A stretch of 8,783 nucleotides of DNA, taken from assembly GCA_041695045.1 (NCBI GenBank), contig JBGFRR010000069.1, positions 1 to 8,783 on the forward strand, in the 5' to 3' direction. Shown here piece after piece: positions 1 through 6,395 of this stretch. A program made the position numbers and the translations under genes. The DNA comes from JBGFRR01 sp041695045 (GTDB taxonomy: Bacteria; Bacteroidota; Ignavibacteria; UBA10030). The notes under the pieces are model-generated. The model made no database searches, was not told where the DNA came from, and saw only the letters and a program-made list of their open reading frames with translations. Each line of letters starts with the position of its first letter. Within the stretch, counting starts at the first letter, position 1.

Positions 1-682
1 ATATTCTCTCACGCGAGAAGTTGAGGTTGTACTCCCATCGTCGATAGAGCTCTGCCGTCGCTTTCACATCCCCTAAACAGTATTCCGCAATTTCCTTGTA
101 CCGCTTCTGCTCGAAGAGCCCACGGAGGTCGAGACCTGTAATGCCGTGACTTTTTGGGCTTTCGATGCCGAACGCCTTGCTATAGAAGTCGAGGCTAAAC
201 TTACGGAATGCGCCGTAGAAGGTGAATTGCTCTAAGAGGTCGCAGTGCACGGCCGGATCGTATCGATACGGCATGAGATTGCGCGATGGCTTGATGTTGA
301 GAATGGCGGAGCGGAGCAAAAGGAACGGGCAATCGAAACTGCGGCCGTTGAACGTGATGAATTGATCGTACCGCGCCACATCCGCCCAGAATTGCTGCAG
401 AAGTTCTTGCTCGGTACCGGAAACGAAGTGCACCGACTCGTCCTCCGAGTGTGTATCGACGCGCTCATCCGATTGGAACAGAATCTTGCCGCGGTCGCTG
501 TCGGGGTTATACATGCCGATGGCGATAATTTGTGCCGTGGTGGGGTAGAGGTTGAGCTTGTTGACGGTGTCCTGAATTTCCTCATCGGTTTTCGCGAAGC
601 GGAGGAGGTAGTCGCGCTGCGCATCGTCCAGCGATTCGATGGGATAGCCCAGCGTTTCAATATCGAAGACGATCCGTGACAC
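1..682 (-). CDS. Predicted 3'-5' exonuclease, PolB-like DEDDy family (3' end beyond window)
   Basis: The reading frame opens at a GTG (680-682) and stays open to the left edge, giving 227 residues and no stop, so the C-terminus is missing. The motifs are those of a DEDDy ribonuclease-H-fold exonuclease. ExoI is FDIET (D7, E9), ExoII is FNGRSFD (N112 to D117), and ExoIII is YCLGD with Y201 and D205 spaced as in the DEDDy type. This matches the stand-alone 'predicted 3'-5' exonuclease related to the PolB exonuclease domain' family, usually about 230-250 residues, so little should be missing. It should remove nucleotides from 3' ends in the cytoplasm with two metal ions; the substrate is unknown. 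It lies 24 bases after recX, so it is probably co-transcribed with recA and recX, which suggests a role in repair (inference). No in-frame ATG lies upstream and no clear Shine-Dalgarno is visible, so the GTG start rests on the position of the FDIET motif. Confidence 0.85.
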   Translation of the reverse strand, partial: MSRIVFDIETLGYPIESLDDAQRDYLLRFAKTDEEIQDTVNKLNLYPTTAQIIAIGMYNPDSDRGKILFQSDERVDTHSEDESVHFVSGTEQELLQQFWADVARYDQFITFNGRSFDCPFLLLRSAILNIKPSRNLMPYRYDPAVHCDLLEQFTFYGAFRKFSLDFYSKAFGIESPKSHGITGLDLRGLFEQKRYKEIAEYCLGDVKATAELYRRWEYNLNFSRERI

Positions 683-706
683 GCACAGGAAGGATGTGGG
701 ATGAGG

Positions 707-1399
707 TCAGGCGGCGACACCCGAAGGGTTGGAGTTCGCTTGATGCGATTCGCCGTCGGTCGGGCGGGCGAAGAGCGTGCGGACGGTTCGTGTCGCGATG
801 TCGCTGGAGAACCCATGCCGGAGGAGATACTCGAAGATGCGGCGTTTGCGTTTTGCGGGTTCGAGTTTTTCCAGACTTGTGTGCGCGAGGCGGAGACGTT
901 TCGCGGCGAGCTCTTCGGCAGCGTACTGCTGGTCTTCGTCGGTGATGGTGCTCTTGAGCGCGCGCTCAATGATGTTGGGTGCGACGCCTTTCGCAAGCAG
1001 TTGCTGTCGGAGCATTGCCGCCCCGGTCGGTTTGCGCTTGACGCGGTCGCGCACGAACATGTTGGCAAATTCCGAGTCGTTAATCAGGTTTTTTTTCTGG
1101 AGCTGCGCTGCAACTTTTTTCGCAAGCTCGCGCGCAAAACCTTTCTTCGTTAAATGATTGATAACCTCCTTGGTGCTGCGTGGACGGTAGGAGATATAGT
1201 TGATGGCAAGCGCCTGTGCGCGATATTGAGCTTCGGCGGTGAGGATTTGCTCGACCTGCTGTTCATCAAGCGTATCGCCGCTCCGTAAGCCAAAGCGGAG
1301 AATAACTTCATCGCTTACTTCGAACGCCGATGCGTCGTCCACGTAGACTGCGTAGCGGTTCTTATGCTTTTTGTGCGGGATGATCTTCGTGATAATCAC
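707..1399 (-). CDS. recX: Regulatory protein RecX
   Basis: The protein has 230 residues, starts at a GTG (1397-1399) and stops with TGA. RecX binds RecA filaments and modulates, usually limits, recombinase activity. Family marks are the block near residues 70-88 (YRPRSTKEVINHL followed by KKGF) and the LINDSEFANMFVRDR block at 105-119 followed by KRKPTG, with further helical repeats to about residue 210. The last 20 or so residues are polar and look disordered. The gene starts 12 bases after the recA stop, the classic recA-recX arrangement. No strong ribosome binding site precedes the GTG, so translation may be coupled to recA, which would keep RecX at a lower level than RecA (inference). The first residues IITKIIPHKK match the usual start of this family, supporting the chosen start. 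Confidence 0.93.
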   Translation of the reverse strand: MIITKIIPHKKHKNRYAVYVDDASAFEVSDEVILRFGLRSGDTLDEQQVEQILTAEAQYRAQALAINYISYRPRSTKEVINHLTKKGFARELAKKVAAQLQKKNLINDSEFANMFVRDRVKRKPTGAAMLRQQLLAKGVAPNIIERALKSTITDEDQQYAAEELAAKRLRLAHTSLEKLEPAKRKRRIFEYLLRHGFSSDIATRTVRTLFARPTDGESHQANSNPSGVAA

Positions 1400-1411
1400 G
1401 GGGGAATTGCC

Positions 1412-2473
1412 TTACGTTTTTGCAGATTTGCGGGGAGGTTCAAGCTTCGGGTGCTCGTGCGGTTCGCTTGGCGCTAATCCAAGCTTCTGTCTGAGCGCCT
1501 TATCGATTTCATCTGCGATCTTCGGATTGGATTGCAGATACGTGCGCACGGCGTCGCGTCCTTGCCCGATCTTCTCGTCTTTATACGAAAACCACGAGCC
1601 GCTTTTCGCGATGATCCCCTGATCGACCGCCGTGTCGATGAGGTCGCCGAGCTTCGAGATTCCCTCATTATAGAGAATGTCGAACTGCGCCTCGCGGAAG
1701 GGGGGTGCGACTTTGTTTTTCACGACTTTCACCCGGGTCCGATTCCCGATGATGTTTTGGCCATCCTTGAGCGCTTCGATGCGGCGCACATCGAGACGGA
1801 CGGAAGCGTAGAACTTCAGCGCGTTGCCCCCCGTCGTTGTTTCCGGATTGCCAAACATGACGCCGATCTTCTGCCGCAATTGGTTCGTGAAGGTCACGCA
1901 CGTCTTCGACTTGCTGATGGCCGCCGTGAGTTTTCGCAGCGCTTGCGACATCAGGCGCGCCTGCACACCCATCGATGGGTCGCCCATTTCGCCTTCGATC
2001 TCGGCACGCGGCGTCAATGCGGCGACAGAATCAATCACAATCACATCCAGCGCGCCGCTTCGCACAAGTGTTTCGACAATTTCCAGCGCCTGCTCACCGT
2101 ACTCCGGCTGTGAGAGCAACAGGTTGTTGACATCGACGCCTAACTTCTTCGCGTACCCGACGTCCAACGCATGCTCGGTGTCGATGAATGCGGCGGCGCC
2201 TCCCTGCTTTTGTGCTTCGGCAATAATATGCAAACAGATGGTCGTCTTGCCGGAGGATTCCGGTCCAAAGACCTCCACCACGCGACCGCGTGGCACGCCG
2301 CCGATGCCAAGCGCGGCATCGAGAGAAATCGACCCGCTCGAAATGGCATCCACCTTTGTCAAAGGCCCTTCGGAGAGCTTCATGATGGAGCCCTTGCCAT
2401 GCTGCTTCTCGATCTGGTCGATGGCGATCTTGAGTGCTTGGAGGCGAGCGTCTTTGGAATTCGTTTCGGTCAT
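1412..2473 (-). CDS. recA: Recombinase RecA
   Basis: The product is 353 residues, the usual length for RecA, the ATP-dependent strand-exchange protein of homologous recombination and coprotease of the SOS response. Visible elements are the N-terminal oligomerisation helix (ALKIAIDQIEKQHGKGSIM, about 13-31), Walker A GPESSGKT (70-77), catalytic E100 in FIDTEHALD, Walker B VIVIDSV (144-150), loop L1 near 156-168, and the loop L2 region FGNPETTTGG (207-216) with the allosteric Gln at Q198. The basic C-terminal tail (PPRKSAKT) is unusual, because many RecA tails are acidic. The residue before the conserved NQ is T196 (FTNQLRQKIG), where E. coli has Ile. The frame is open upstream for 120 more codons, but those run through thpR in another frame and resemble no RecA, so ATG 2473 is the start. 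It lies 11 bases after the thpR stop, with no clear Shine-Dalgarno. Confidence 0.98.
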   Translation of the reverse strand: MTETNSKDARLQALKIAIDQIEKQHGKGSIMKLSEGPLTKVDAISSGSISLDAALGIGGVPRGRVVEVFGPESSGKTTICLHIIAEAQKQGGAAAFIDTEHALDVGYAKKLGVDVNNLLLSQPEYGEQALEIVETLVRSGALDVIVIDSVAALTPRAEIEGEMGDPSMGVQARLMSQALRKLTAAISKSKTCVTFTNQLRQKIGVMFGNPETTTGGNALKFYASVRLDVRRIEALKDGQNIIGNRTRVKVVKNKVAPPFREAQFDILYNEGISKLGDLIDTAVDQGIIAKSGSWFSYKDEKIGQGRDAVRTYLQSNPKIADEIDKALRQKLGLAPSEPHEHPKLEPPRKSAKT

Positions 2474-2484
2474 CTGAGGCACCG

Positions 2485-3048
2485 TTACGGTTGAAGAGGA
2501 ATGGATTTCAACACCGAGTAGACTGAACCTGACGGTCGCAGCTCGCTTCGCATCACGAGAAGTTCGGTGCAGGAGGATTGCGTGGGGACAAAAGTAAGAC
2601 TTTTTAGTTTCTCTGTCAAGCGATGTATGTTCCGCGATCCCTTCACACGACCGAGTGTAATGTGTGGATGAAATGTACGATCCTCGCGCGCAATACCAAA
2701 CTCGGTGCACACATCTTCTACATGTTGCTGCACGCGCGAGAGTTGTTCGTTCAGCAATGCACCAACCCAGATCACGCGTGGGTGCGTGGTCGATGGAAAC
2801 GCACCGATGGTGTCGTACATCAGTTCGAAGCAAGGAAACGTACGGCAGCTACGCTCTAATGCAGATGCAAGCGTATCAAGCACTTGGTGTTGAACATTGC
2901 CTAAGAACTTTAAGGTGAGGTGGAGTTTTTCCGGCAGTTCCCACTTCACGTCGGCATTGCATTGCTGGAGTTCTGATTGAATGGAGGTGATTCTACTTCT
3001 CAGATGGTCGGATGTTGGGAGGGCAATGAACGAGCGGAGGGAGGGCAT
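2485..3048 (-). CDS. thpR: RNA 2',3'-cyclic phosphodiesterase (LigT/ThpR, 2H family)
   Basis: The protein has 187 residues, the normal size for this family. The two HxT signatures of the 2H phosphoesterase superfamily are present: HLT (H43, T45) in EKLHLTLKFLG and HIT (H129, T131) in FHPHITLGR. The enzyme hydrolyses 2',3'-cyclic phosphate on RNA ends to a 2'-phosphomonoester; E. coli ThpR (formerly LigT) can also form a 2'-5' RNA ligation in vitro. The gene stops 11 bases before recA and probably shares its transcript. cinA-ligT-recA is a known operon order in Deinococcus, so the neighbourhood supports the call. Its physiological target here is unknown. The ATG at 3048 is followed directly by the expected SLRSFIALP strand, so the start is likely correct. 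Confidence 0.94.
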   Translation of the reverse strand: MPSLRSFIALPTSDHLRSRITSIQSELQQCNADVKWELPEKLHLTLKFLGNVQHQVLDTLASALERSCRTFPCFELMYDTIGAFPSTTHPRVIWVGALLNEQLSRVQQHVEDVCTEFGIAREDRTFHPHITLGRVKGSRNIHRLTEKLKSLTFVPTQSSCTELLVMRSELRPSGSVYSVLKSIPLQP

Positions 3049-3188
3049 AAAATCATCGTGTTGAATTCCATTCTTCTGCGGTAATGTTTGCCTTTCGAAG
3101 AATTCTTGTATCTACTCAGCGTGCTCTCCAGTCCAAGATTTTTTTCAAGAAAAAACACTTAAAAAGAGACTTACCACAGATTCACAGA
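3049..3188 (-). promoter_or_regulatory. Intergenic region with possible promoter for thpR-recA-recX-exonuclease
   Basis: This is the only sizeable gap (140 bases) inside the minus-strand gene run. Read on the minus strand it holds an A/T-rich near-palindrome (about 3138-3155, a T-run and an A-run around CTTG) that could end transcription from hicB, then a weak sigma70-like pair TTGGAC-N16-TAGATA. A perfect 10-base palindrome AAGAATTCTT (3098-3107) lies just downstream of that -10 candidate. Neither an E. coli-type (CTGT-N8-ACAG) nor a Bacillus-type SOS box is obvious. At the far right it ends with two GATT repeat units that run into the hicB stop codon. The promoter call is tentative. Confidence 0.3.
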
Positions 3189-3191
3189 TTA
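3171..3191. repeat. Short GATT-unit repeat next to hicB stop codon
   Basis: Two tandem CACAGATT units (GATT at 3179 and 3187) abut, and share bases with, the hicB stop codon (3189-3191). The unit resembles those in the inverted arms upstream of pgsA, so it is probably another, shorter member of the same dispersed repeat family. Confidence 0.5.
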
Positions 3192-3410
3192 AACCCTTTG
3201 ATGCGGGTTAGGAACAGGAAGATTTCGCCGCAGGCTCATCAATAACCAATCTTCCAGAGTTTCTTGAAGTTCCTTTCTGCATTCTTCGAGCGTTTTACCG
3301 TTGGCCCACAAACCGTCGAAACCGGGTATTTTACCGAAGTAGGTTTTGTCATCTTCGATAATCTCGTACTGAGCCTGTTCCATTGCGAGCCGGATGTATT
3401 CAGAGAGCAT
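3189..3410 (-). CDS. HicB-like antitoxin-family protein, no HicA partner visible
   Basis: The protein has 73 residues. The chosen ATG (3408-3410) is preceded on the minus strand by AGAGGAG seven bases upstream, the best Shine-Dalgarno in the window. A longer frame starting at 3476 would overlap cinA and adds a non-conserved leader, so it is rejected. The sequence has the short HicB pattern: YEIIEDDKTYFGKIPGFDG (15-33), where the partly degraded RNase-H-like fold begins, then an aromatic/Ala-Asn turn (LWANGKTLEECRKEL) and an amphipathic helix ending in LPVP. Classical HicB proteins neutralise the mRNA-cutting toxin HicA. No HicA-like frame lies on either side: cinA ends 52 bases upstream and the 140 bases downstream are non-coding. 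It is therefore a solitary HicB, which may have lost its toxin, act on a HicA elsewhere, or do another job. No separate DNA-binding domain is visible. Confidence 0.82.
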   Translation of the reverse strand: MLSEYIRLAMEQAQYEIIEDDKTYFGKIPGFDGLWANGKTLEECRKELQETLEDWLLMSLRRNLPVPNPHQRV

Positions 3411-3462
3411 TGTTGGTCTCCTCTTGAAGTACGGTTCAAGATAGAAAGCCCGCAAGACAAAA

Positions 3463-4719
3463 TCAAATGTGCTCAATCTTCAACAATTTCCTTCGCACCA
3501 ATTCCAGTGCCGCCTGTGCGGCACGTTCCTTCACGCGACGACGGTCATCACCGAAATTGAATTTCAGTGCTAAGGTCCCGCGCTTATCCGAGTATCCAAT
3601 CCACACCAGACCGACAGGTTTCTTCGGTGTTACTCCGGTTGGACCAGCGATGCCGGTTGTCGAGAGGCCGATGTCCGTGTTCGCTTTTGTTCGCACGCCG
3701 AACGCCATCGCTTCGGCGACTTCTCTGCTGACAGCTCCGACAGTCTTGAACAATTCAGCAGGCACGCCCAACTCGCTCGTCTTCGATGTATTGCTGTAAA
3801 CGACCAGTCCGCGCTCGAAGTACTCGGAACTCCCCGGCACGTTCGTGATGCGGTCGGCAATCAGTCCTCCCGTACACGACTCAGCCACAGCAATCGTCAT
3901 CTTGCGCTGCTTCAAGAGTTTGCCCAACACATGCTCAAGCTCCTCATCGCCAACCCCGTAGATGTAGCGGCCTGCCCTCTGGCGGAGAGCCGACTCGACA
4001 CGACTGATGAGCTTTTCTGCAGCGGCAGAGTCCTCTGCGCGCGCTGTGATACGAAGACGGACTCCCAGGGGACCAGGAAGAAACGCCAACGAGAGCCCTT
4101 CTGCTGGTGAGAAGTACGAGTCGGTGGGGCCCACGAGGTCGGCAAGACGGGACTCTGCGATTCCCGTTGTTTTCAGTGTTCGATGGAGGATGACAGTTCC
4201 GCCGGACTTCTGTTTGATGAGGGAAATCACGTACTCTTCCATCATGGCTTTCATTTCGAATGGTACACCCGGCATTACGATGAAGAGCTTACCGTCGCGC
4301 TGGAAGAGGTAACCGGGAGCTGTGCCGTGACGATTTTGCAGCACCGTGCAGCCGCGTGGAACGCGCGCCTGGTCTTCATTGCGGCTGGTGGCCGGAAACC
4401 CGCGTCGCTCGAACAATCGTTTGATGTTCTCAAGCGCCTCTGCATCCACAACAAGGTCGGTGTTGAAGAATGTGCACACGGCCGGTCTCGTGAGGTCGTC
4501 GTGCGTCGGTCCAAGTCCGCCCGTTACGATAACCGCGTCATGCTCGCTGAATGCCTTCCTGAAAGCATCCATGATTGTGGCTTCATGATCTCCAATCGTG
4601 GTCATCCTGCCGACAGCGACGCCCGCTTTGTTCAGCTCCTCAGCAATGAATGCCTGGTTGCTGTTGACGACCTGGCCGATCAGAAGTTCATCGCCGATGG
4701 AAATAATTTCAGCTGTCAT
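3463..4719 (-). CDS. cinA: CinA family protein, competence/damage-inducible, with PncC-like nicotinamide-nucleotide amidase domain
   Basis: The product has 418 residues, full length for two-domain CinA. The N-terminal molybdopterin-binding-like domain (about 1-170) starts with AEIISIGDELLIGQ and contains VTGGLGPTHDDLT (65-77) and MPGVPFEM (149-156). This domain is linked to ADP-ribose or nucleotide pyrophosphatase activity in studied members. The C-terminal domain (about 260-418) carries AESCTGG with the presumed nucleophile S281 and TTGIAGPTG (354-362), the signature of nicotinamide mononucleotide deamidase (PncC), which returns NMN to NAD synthesis. The gene starts 9 bases after pgpA. cinA sits beside recA in many bacteria and is co-expressed with it in Streptococcus and Deinococcus, in line with the downstream thpR-recA. 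No clear Shine-Dalgarno is seen, so coupling to pgpA is likely. Confidence 0.95.
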   Translation of the reverse strand: MTAEIISIGDELLIGQVVNSNQAFIAEELNKAGVAVGRMTTIGDHEATIMDAFRKAFSEHDAVIVTGGLGPTHDDLTRPAVCTFFNTDLVVDAEALENIKRLFERRGFPATSRNEDQARVPRGCTVLQNRHGTAPGYLFQRDGKLFIVMPGVPFEMKAMMEEYVISLIKQKSGGTVILHRTLKTTGIAESRLADLVGPTDSYFSPAEGLSLAFLPGPLGVRLRITARAEDSAAAEKLISRVESALRQRAGRYIYGVGDEELEHVLGKLLKQRKMTIAVAESCTGGLIADRITNVPGSSEYFERGLVVYSNTSKTSELGVPAELFKTVGAVSREVAEAMAFGVRTKANTDIGLSTTGIAGPTGVTPKKPVGLVWIGYSDKRGTLALKFNFGDDRRRVKERAAQAALELVRRKLLKIEHI

Positions 4720-4728
4720 GCAGAAGGG

Positions 4729-5217
4729 TTAGAGGATGGTACGTACGATATCGAAAAAGGAAAACGCAATGAGGATTTGCAGGATCATGTTTGTGTAGGC
4801 CGCGGCAATAACATCGTCCAGCATGATGCCGAGTCCGCCGTGCATGCTGTCGAGCCGACGAGCCGGGAACGGCTTGACGATGTCGAAGAAGCGAAAAAGA
4901 AAGAACGCGCTCACTGCTACGAGGAGATCAACGGGAAGCGCAACGAGCGAGAGCCACATCCCCACGACTTCGTCGATGGTAACTTCAGCCGGGTCGTGCC
5001 CGTACATCCGCTCCATGATTCCTGCAACACGAACACCAATCATGAAGGTAACGACAGAGACGATCGGGAGAACGATTGGATGGGAGAACCAGGGCACGGC
5101 CAAGTACAGTGCGAGTGCCAACGCGCTGGCAGCGGTTCCGGAGGCAACAGGTGAGTAGCCGGTAAGAAATCCGGAACCAATCAGCTTGATGGTGAGCGGC
5201 ACCTCCGGCCGCGCCAT
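4729..5217 (-). CDS. pgpA: Phosphatidylglycerophosphatase A
   Basis: With the ATG at 5217 the protein has 162 residues, near the family norm. It is a membrane enzyme that removes the phosphate from phosphatidylglycerophosphate to give phosphatidylglycerol. Family motifs are GSGFLTGYSPVASGTAAS (14-31), the acidic IDEVVGMW (81-88, D82/E83), FRFFDIVKPFP (108-118) and GGLGIMLDDVIAAA (127-140). Several hydrophobic segments fit an integral membrane protein. The product of the adjacent pgsA is its substrate, so the pair forms a two-step route. The start is uncertain. An in-frame ATG at 5271, preceded by GGGAG four bases upstream, would give 180 residues and overlap pgsA by 35 bases. I prefer 5217 because conserved sequence begins right after it, but the ribosome-site evidence favours 5271. 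Confidence 0.93.
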   Translation of the reverse strand: MARPEVPLTIKLIGSGFLTGYSPVASGTAASALALALYLAVPWFSHPIVLPIVSVVTFMIGVRVAGIMERMYGHDPAEVTIDEVVGMWLSLVALPVDLLVAVSAFFLFRFFDIVKPFPARRLDSMHGGLGIMLDDVIAAAYTNMILQILIAFSFFDIVRTIL

Positions 5218-5236
5218 TCCGGCAGCGGCGTCGGTA

Positions 5237-5863
5237 TTATTCTGACCGGCTGACTCGGAAGGCAAAGGCATACAACTCCCGAAGTGTTTTCCGATTGTCG
5301 AAGAGGTAGACGGCTCCCGTCCAAAGCGTGATGACGGTGATGACGAGCATGAGGTAATAGAGCACGGTGGGGTCGAGCAGTGAATCAATGGTGCTGCCGA
5401 ACCGAGCATCGATCCACGCCACGTCACGCGCAACGTAGAGAATCAGGATGTAATAGATACCGATGAACTGGAGCACGGTCTTTGTCTTGGCGAATTTCGT
5501 TGCATCGAACGGCCTCGCTTTGAATTCGGAATACGAACGGAGTCCGGTAATGAGAAAATCCCGTGCGATGATCACCCACACCATCCAGCCGGGCACAAGA
5601 TCGAGGAAGGCAAACGCGAGAAGTGCTGCGGAGGTTACGACTTTGTCCGCGAGCGGGTCGAGGAATCGGCCCCACTTGCTGATGTATCCCCACTTGCGAG
5701 CCACCCAACCGTCGTACCAATCCGTCAGCAGCGCGACAAAAAAGACGACCAACGAAAGCTGTCGGAGGACCGGATCGGAAGAGAACAGAAATGCGAGGAA
5801 GACCGGCGTGAGGACGATCCTCAGGAGCGTGAGCTGGTTCGGGGGGGAAAACGTAAACGCCAT
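5237..5863 (-). CDS. pgsA: CDP-diacylglycerol--glycerol-3-phosphate 3-phosphatidyltransferase
   Basis: The protein has 208 residues and several hydrophobic segments, as expected for a membrane-embedded CDP-alcohol phosphatidyltransferase. The full family signature DG(x)2AR(x)8G(x)3D(x)3D is present at D51-G52, A55-R56, G65, D69 and D73, with the extra conserved D48 before it. It joins CDP-diacylglycerol and glycerol-3-phosphate to give phosphatidylglycerophosphate, the substrate of the neighbouring PgpA. The N-terminus (FSPPNQLTLLRIVLTP) is the usual PgsA start, with NxLTxxR. It is the first gene of the minus-strand run. No Shine-Dalgarno is evident before ATG 5863, and a repeat array starts within about 10 bases upstream of the start codon. 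pgsA near cinA-recA is a common arrangement, which supports PgsA over other members of the family. Confidence 0.95.
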   Translation of the reverse strand: MAFTFSPPNQLTLLRIVLTPVFLAFLFSSDPVLRQLSLVVFFVALLTDWYDGWVARKWGYISKWGRFLDPLADKVVTSAALLAFAFLDLVPGWMVWVIIARDFLITGLRSYSEFKARPFDATKFAKTKTVLQFIGIYYILILYVARDVAWIDARFGSTIDSLLDPTVLYYLMLVITVITLWTGAVYLFDNRKTLRELYAFAFRVSRSE

Positions 5864-5872
5864 AGGCTATGC

Positions 5873-6005
5873 TGATTTCGCGGATTCTACGGATTTCGCT
5901 GATTGGTATGCCGTAATGACGTGAGAAAATTGTTTACTATGTGTACTCACTAAGAGCTAAGAATCAGTGAAATCCGCGTCAATCTGTAAAATCCGCATCA
6001 CAATC
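5873..6005. repeat. Two inverted arms of GATT-unit repeats
   Basis: The left arm has GATT at 5873, 5883, 5892 and 5901, in units such as GATTTCGCG, GATTCTACG and GATTTCGCT (period 9-10). The right arm has the reverse complement AATC at 5962, 5971, 5981, 5990 and 6002. The facing ends, GGATTTCGCTGATT and AATCAGTGAAATCC, are near-perfect inverted repeats, so the whole could fold as a long imperfect hairpin with a loop of about 55 bases. The left arm lies in the untranslated leader of pgsA on the minus strand. The loop region and the rest of this 226-base gap (5864-6089) must also hold the promoter of the pgsA run, but I cannot pick one with confidence. Confidence 0.75.
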
Positions 6006-6031
6006 TAAGACTTTTTACAGAGAAAATGAAA

Positions 6032-6064
6032 AATCCCGTCCTTCGATGAACTCAGGACGGGATT
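6032..6064 (-). terminator. Intrinsic terminator of rpmB
   Basis: A perfect 11-base stem (AATCCCGTCCT at 6032-6042 with AGGACGGGATT at 6054-6064) has an 11-base loop. On the minus strand it is followed by TTTCATTTTC, completing a T-rich tract directly after the stem. It begins 25 bases after the rpmB stop codon, so it ends the L28 transcript and insulates pgsA. The core CCTTCGATGAACTCAGG resembles a palindrome I know as dispersed in many bacterial genomes (variants of CTTCGACAAGCTCAG). Confidence 0.88.
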
Positions 6065-6089
6065 CCTTGGTGAGGCAAAGCAACGATTC

Positions 6090-6281
6090 TCAGGCGGCTT
6101 TCAAGACGCGACCGGATTTGATGCAGTTGGTGCAGACTTGAATACGACGGACGGTGCCATCAACCTTCGCCCGGACTTTTTGCAGGTTGGGGAGGAAGCG
6201 CCGCGGCGTCCGGTTGTGCGCGTGACTCACATGATTTCCCGCCATCGGTTTCTTGCCGCAGATTTCACACATACGTGCCAT
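6090..6281 (-). CDS. rpmB: 50S ribosomal protein L28
   Basis: The protein has 63 residues and belongs to the compact L28 family of the large ribosomal subunit. Visible are the start ARMCEICGKKPMAGNHVSHA, the basic stretch NRTPRRFLPNLQKVRA, and the end VCTNCIKSGRVLKAA. Two Cys pairs, C5/C8 and C50/C53, mark the zinc-binding form of L28. A start further upstream is open in frame but adds non-conserved residues. ATG 6281 is preceded by GGAGCAAGGTC, a usable ribosome site, and gives the conserved N-terminus. It appears to be a single-gene unit, with a promoter candidate about 45 bases upstream and an intrinsic terminator just downstream; no rpmG (L33) lies beside it here. Confidence 0.97.
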   Translation of the reverse strand: MARMCEICGKKPMAGNHVSHAHNRTPRRFLPNLQKVRAKVDGTVRRIQVCTNCIKSGRVLKAA

Positions 6282-6324
6282 GACCTTGCTCCACAGATTC
6301 GGATGATTGAAAACGACTGAGAAG

Positions 6325-6353
6325 AAGATACGAATAAAGCGAGAGAGAGGCAA
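6325..6353 (-). promoter_or_regulatory. Candidate promoter of rpmB
   Basis: On the minus strand, TTGCCT (6348-6353) and TATCTT (6325-6330) are separated by exactly 17 bases, which fits a housekeeping sigma70-like promoter. It would give a leader of about 35-40 bases before the rpmB ATG. The same TATCTT hexamer at 17-base spacing occurs upstream of the toxin-antitoxin pair at 7948-7976. Confidence 0.42.
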
Positions 6354-6395
6354 GGTGAATTTCGCTCGGCTTGCACTTCCATGATAAATTCCTAA

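Noticed and set aside
232..1157. Long open frames on both strands over the exonuclease and recX genes (for example 245-679 + and 232-1068 -)
   Set aside because: They are shadows of GC-rich coding sequence; the frames with the DEDDy and RecX motifs explain this DNA.
1532..2477. Open frames of up to 217 codons on the + strand across recA
   Set aside because: They are antisense to a fully conserved recA and show no family features.
2474..2833. A 120-codon in-frame extension upstream of recA, ATG at 2833
   Set aside because: It runs through thpR in another frame, has no RecA-like residues, and the RecA N-terminus starts normally at 2473.
3049..3188. Possible HicA toxin remnant next to the HicB-like gene
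   Set aside because: No frame on either strand shows HicA residues (the GSH motif or its surroundings); the stretch is short and A/T-rich.
3411..3476. Longer start of the HicB-like gene at 3476
   Set aside because: It would overlap cinA, adds non-conserved residues, and the strong AGAGGAG site serves the ATG at 3410.
4183..5154. A 323-codon + strand open frame across cinA and pgpA
   Set aside because: It has low-complexity, highly charged composition, and it is antisense to two genes with intact motifs.
5873..6005. GATT arrays as a CRISPR array
   Set aside because: Units are only 9-10 bases, imperfect, reverse orientation halfway, and have no spacers of 25-40 bases.
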